This document shows positions 34,362-35,394 of a stretch of 35,394 nucleotides of DNA, in pieces. The first letter of the stretch is position 1; each line of letters begins with the position of its first letter. The notes beneath the pieces are model-generated. The model was not told the origin of the DNA, did no database searches, and saw only the letters and a list, made by a program, of their open reading frames with translations. The DNA is from Bacillus sp. V59.32b (lineage in GTDB: Bacteria; Bacillota; Bacilli; Bacillales; DSM-1321). Location: assembly GCF_003429085.1 (NCBI RefSeq), contig NZ_QVTC01000064.1, positions 1-35,394 on the forward strand. Direction: 5' to 3'. The translations under genes were made by a program, and so were the position numbers.

Positions 34362-34820
34362 TTAATAATTATAATCCCACAGGATCTTCCACTCGTCTTC
34401 CTCTTTGACCACGAAGCAGTTTTGCTGAAGGACAAATTTGCCAAAACGGCTATCAAAGGTTTGCGTCACGGGAATTTCATAAACTTCCCTCAATGTCGGC
34501 GCCCCGCTCCTCATCTGCCAATGCTTATGTTTCTTTGCGTCCCCCACTTCAAACGTAAACGTGTCCACCTCCATATGCTGCATAAACACATGCCCGCGGT
34601 TTTCAATATACTTGCCTTTCTCCGGAAATTGATCATCCATTTCCGAATGAAAAAGCTCCCATGACTTCCCGAACTCTCCAGCCGCTTCATACGTATAAAA
34701 CTCCTCCACCACTTCTTCGGGTTCATTCTTCAAAAGAAAAAACAAACTCATAATAAGCATGATGGCGATGACAATACCGATTAACATAAGTATGATTTTC
34801 CGATTGCGCCTGGCTCTCAA
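34362..34820 (-). CDS. Membrane-anchored protein with NTF2/SnoaL-like outer domain
   Basis: A protein of about 152 residues with a basic start (LRARRNRK), one membrane helix (about 8-30) and an extracellular alpha/beta domain: EEVVEEFYTYEAAGEFGKSW, FHSEMDDQFPEKGKYIENRG, then paired strands ending EDEWKILWDYNY. The helix-then-sheet pattern with a Trp/Tyr-rich end is typical of NTF2-like folds; the family is not one I can name. The start is uncertain: a TTG 11 bases from GGGGAG was preferred, since the ATG at 34853 has no ribosome-binding site. Alone, with its terminator at 34321-34357. Confidence 0.6.
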   Translation of the reverse strand: MRARRNRKIILMLIGIVIAIMLIMSLFFLLKNEPEEVVEEFYTYEAAGEFGKSWELFHSEMDDQFPEKGKYIENRGHVFMQHMEVDTFTFEVGDAKKHKHWQMRSGAPTLREVYEIPVTQTFDSRFGKFVLQQNCFVVKEEDEWKILWDYNY

Positions 34821-34912
34821 GATGCAGCACTCTCCCCATCCGTGTTTGTACATTTATATGGGAAAAGGACGAAGTTATGTAACTGGTTTAATTAATTGTT
34901 CGATGTTCATAT

Positions 34913-34940
34913 AAAAATGATCTTCATTTCGAAGATCATT
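34913..34940 (-). terminator. Intrinsic terminator of the 96-residue gene
   Basis: AATGATCTTC pairs perfectly with GAAGATCATT around five bases, followed by T-rich sequence on the minus strand. The stem is flanked by two copies of TGTTCATATAAA. Confidence 0.75.
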
Positions 34941-34978
34941 AAAGTTGTTCATATAAAGGAAAAATAAGTGAAATTTGG

Positions 34979-35269
34979 TTATGCATGATGCCTGCCTTGA
35001 TTATCTAATACGCCGGTTAATATATATTTCATATAAACGTAATCATCGAGGTTTTTCTTACTGACCAGCTCCAGCTGAAGAAGGAGATCATTAAGCTGTT
35101 CTTTACTTAAATTATCACAAAGCAGGTTAATTGCTTTGGTCTTGCTGATTGTGACCTCCCTAACATTTGACTTGATTTCCATTTCTTTAAAAGGAGAAAT
35201 ATAAATGCCAAGCAGGTCCTTGATCTCATTCGTGGTCAACATATCATCATATTTATAGGTGCTCCCCAA
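34979..35269 (-). CDS. 96-residue hypothetical protein
   Basis: I do not recognise this protein. It starts with TTG (MGSTYKYDDMLTTNEIKD) behind GAGGAGGGG; a later in-frame ATG at residue 10 has no site. The composition is mixed, helix-rich, with a Lys/Leu-rich centre (NLLCDNLSKEQLNDLLLQLE) and a C-terminus ending DNQGRHHA. No membrane helix and no known motif. Its own terminator follows at 34913-34940. It lies at the end of the window beside a dispersed repeat, so any upstream operon partner cannot be seen. Confidence 0.5.
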   Translation of the reverse strand: MGSTYKYDDMLTTNEIKDLLGIYISPFKEMEIKSNVREVTISKTKAINLLCDNLSKEQLNDLLLQLELVSKKNLDDYVYMKYILTGVLDNQGRHHA

Positions 35270-35306
35270 TTCACTTTTCCCCTCCTCACCTTTATTTATA
35301 TTTATT

Positions 35307-35394
35307 AGGCTCTGTTAAATTCCATTGTTGATTTCCAAATGGTCATGGAATCTACTCGCTTTCCGCGGACGAACTGGCAAGCCTCCTCACTCGT
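35307..35394. repeat. Edge of an interspersed repeat or insertion-sequence end
   Basis: From GGCTCTGTTAAATTCC to CGCTTTCCGCGGACG and GCAAGCCTCCTCACTCGT. The wording 'cgctttccgcgg ... agcctcctc' is a familiar dispersed repeat between Bacillus genes, and GGCTCTGTTAAA resembles IS terminal repeats. It runs off the window, so it cannot be classified. Confidence 0.35.

Overview
The window reads as a chromosomal segment of a low-GC Gram-positive, spore-former-type bacterium of the family Bacillaceae (Bacillus in the broad sense). From about 1 kb to 27.7 kb, gene content and order follow the yrh-yrr-yrv region of Bacillus subtilis almost gene for gene: yrzI, yrhC, mtnN, yrzA, yrrS, pbpI, greA, udk, trhP2, trhP1, trmR, mltG, yrzB, ruvX, ireB, alaS, yrrI, yrzR-like, yrrD, recD2, yrrB, mnmA, yrvO, cymR, rarA. 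Nearly all lie on the minus strand. Species cannot be named from sequence reading alone.

Layout. 1-2.7 kb: small peptides, a YrzI-family protein, yrhC, mtnN and yrzA. 2.7-11.4 kb: a cell-wall pair (pbpI-yrrS), greA, then an operon for tRNA wobble-uridine hydroxylation and methylation (trmR-trhP1-trhP2-udk), then mltG. 12.6-16.6 kb: ireB-ruvX-yrzB and T-box-controlled alaS. 17-22.6 kb: yrrI, a zinc-ribbon protein, yrrD, recD2 and yrrB. 22.7-25.5 kb: cymR-yrvO-mnmA (cysteine control and tRNA 2-thiolation). rarA diverges at 26.4 kb. From 27.7 kb the conserved order ends and the DNA is accessory: a DUF1643 gene, a decayed PIN/HTH toxin-antitoxin-like pair, an ABC-2 transporter, a second ABC ATPase cut by an IS3-family fragment, tagU, and several small unrecognised genes.

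The most unusual content is non-coding. Seven of the gaps between transcription units carry tandem arrays with a 19-21 bp period. They fall into four sequence families: A, core TGTGCTCGATTA; B, core ACGAGCGATTA; C, core TTTTGTTGCCGG; D, core TTTAAACGAAAA. Most sit right beside an intrinsic terminator. The largest (25721-26320) has 30 monomers without a single indel and changes from family A to family B in phase. Families B and C also show about 100-bp higher-order repeats of five monomers. I know of no described function for them.

Other points of interest are a two-copy hairpin element (917-1008 and 10036-10120); two short peptides with strong ribosome-binding sites, one with its site inside an inverted repeat; a perfect palindrome at the probable ireB promoter; and a duplicated 3' end of rarA plus its terminator, which brackets the toxin-antitoxin remnant like attachment sites.
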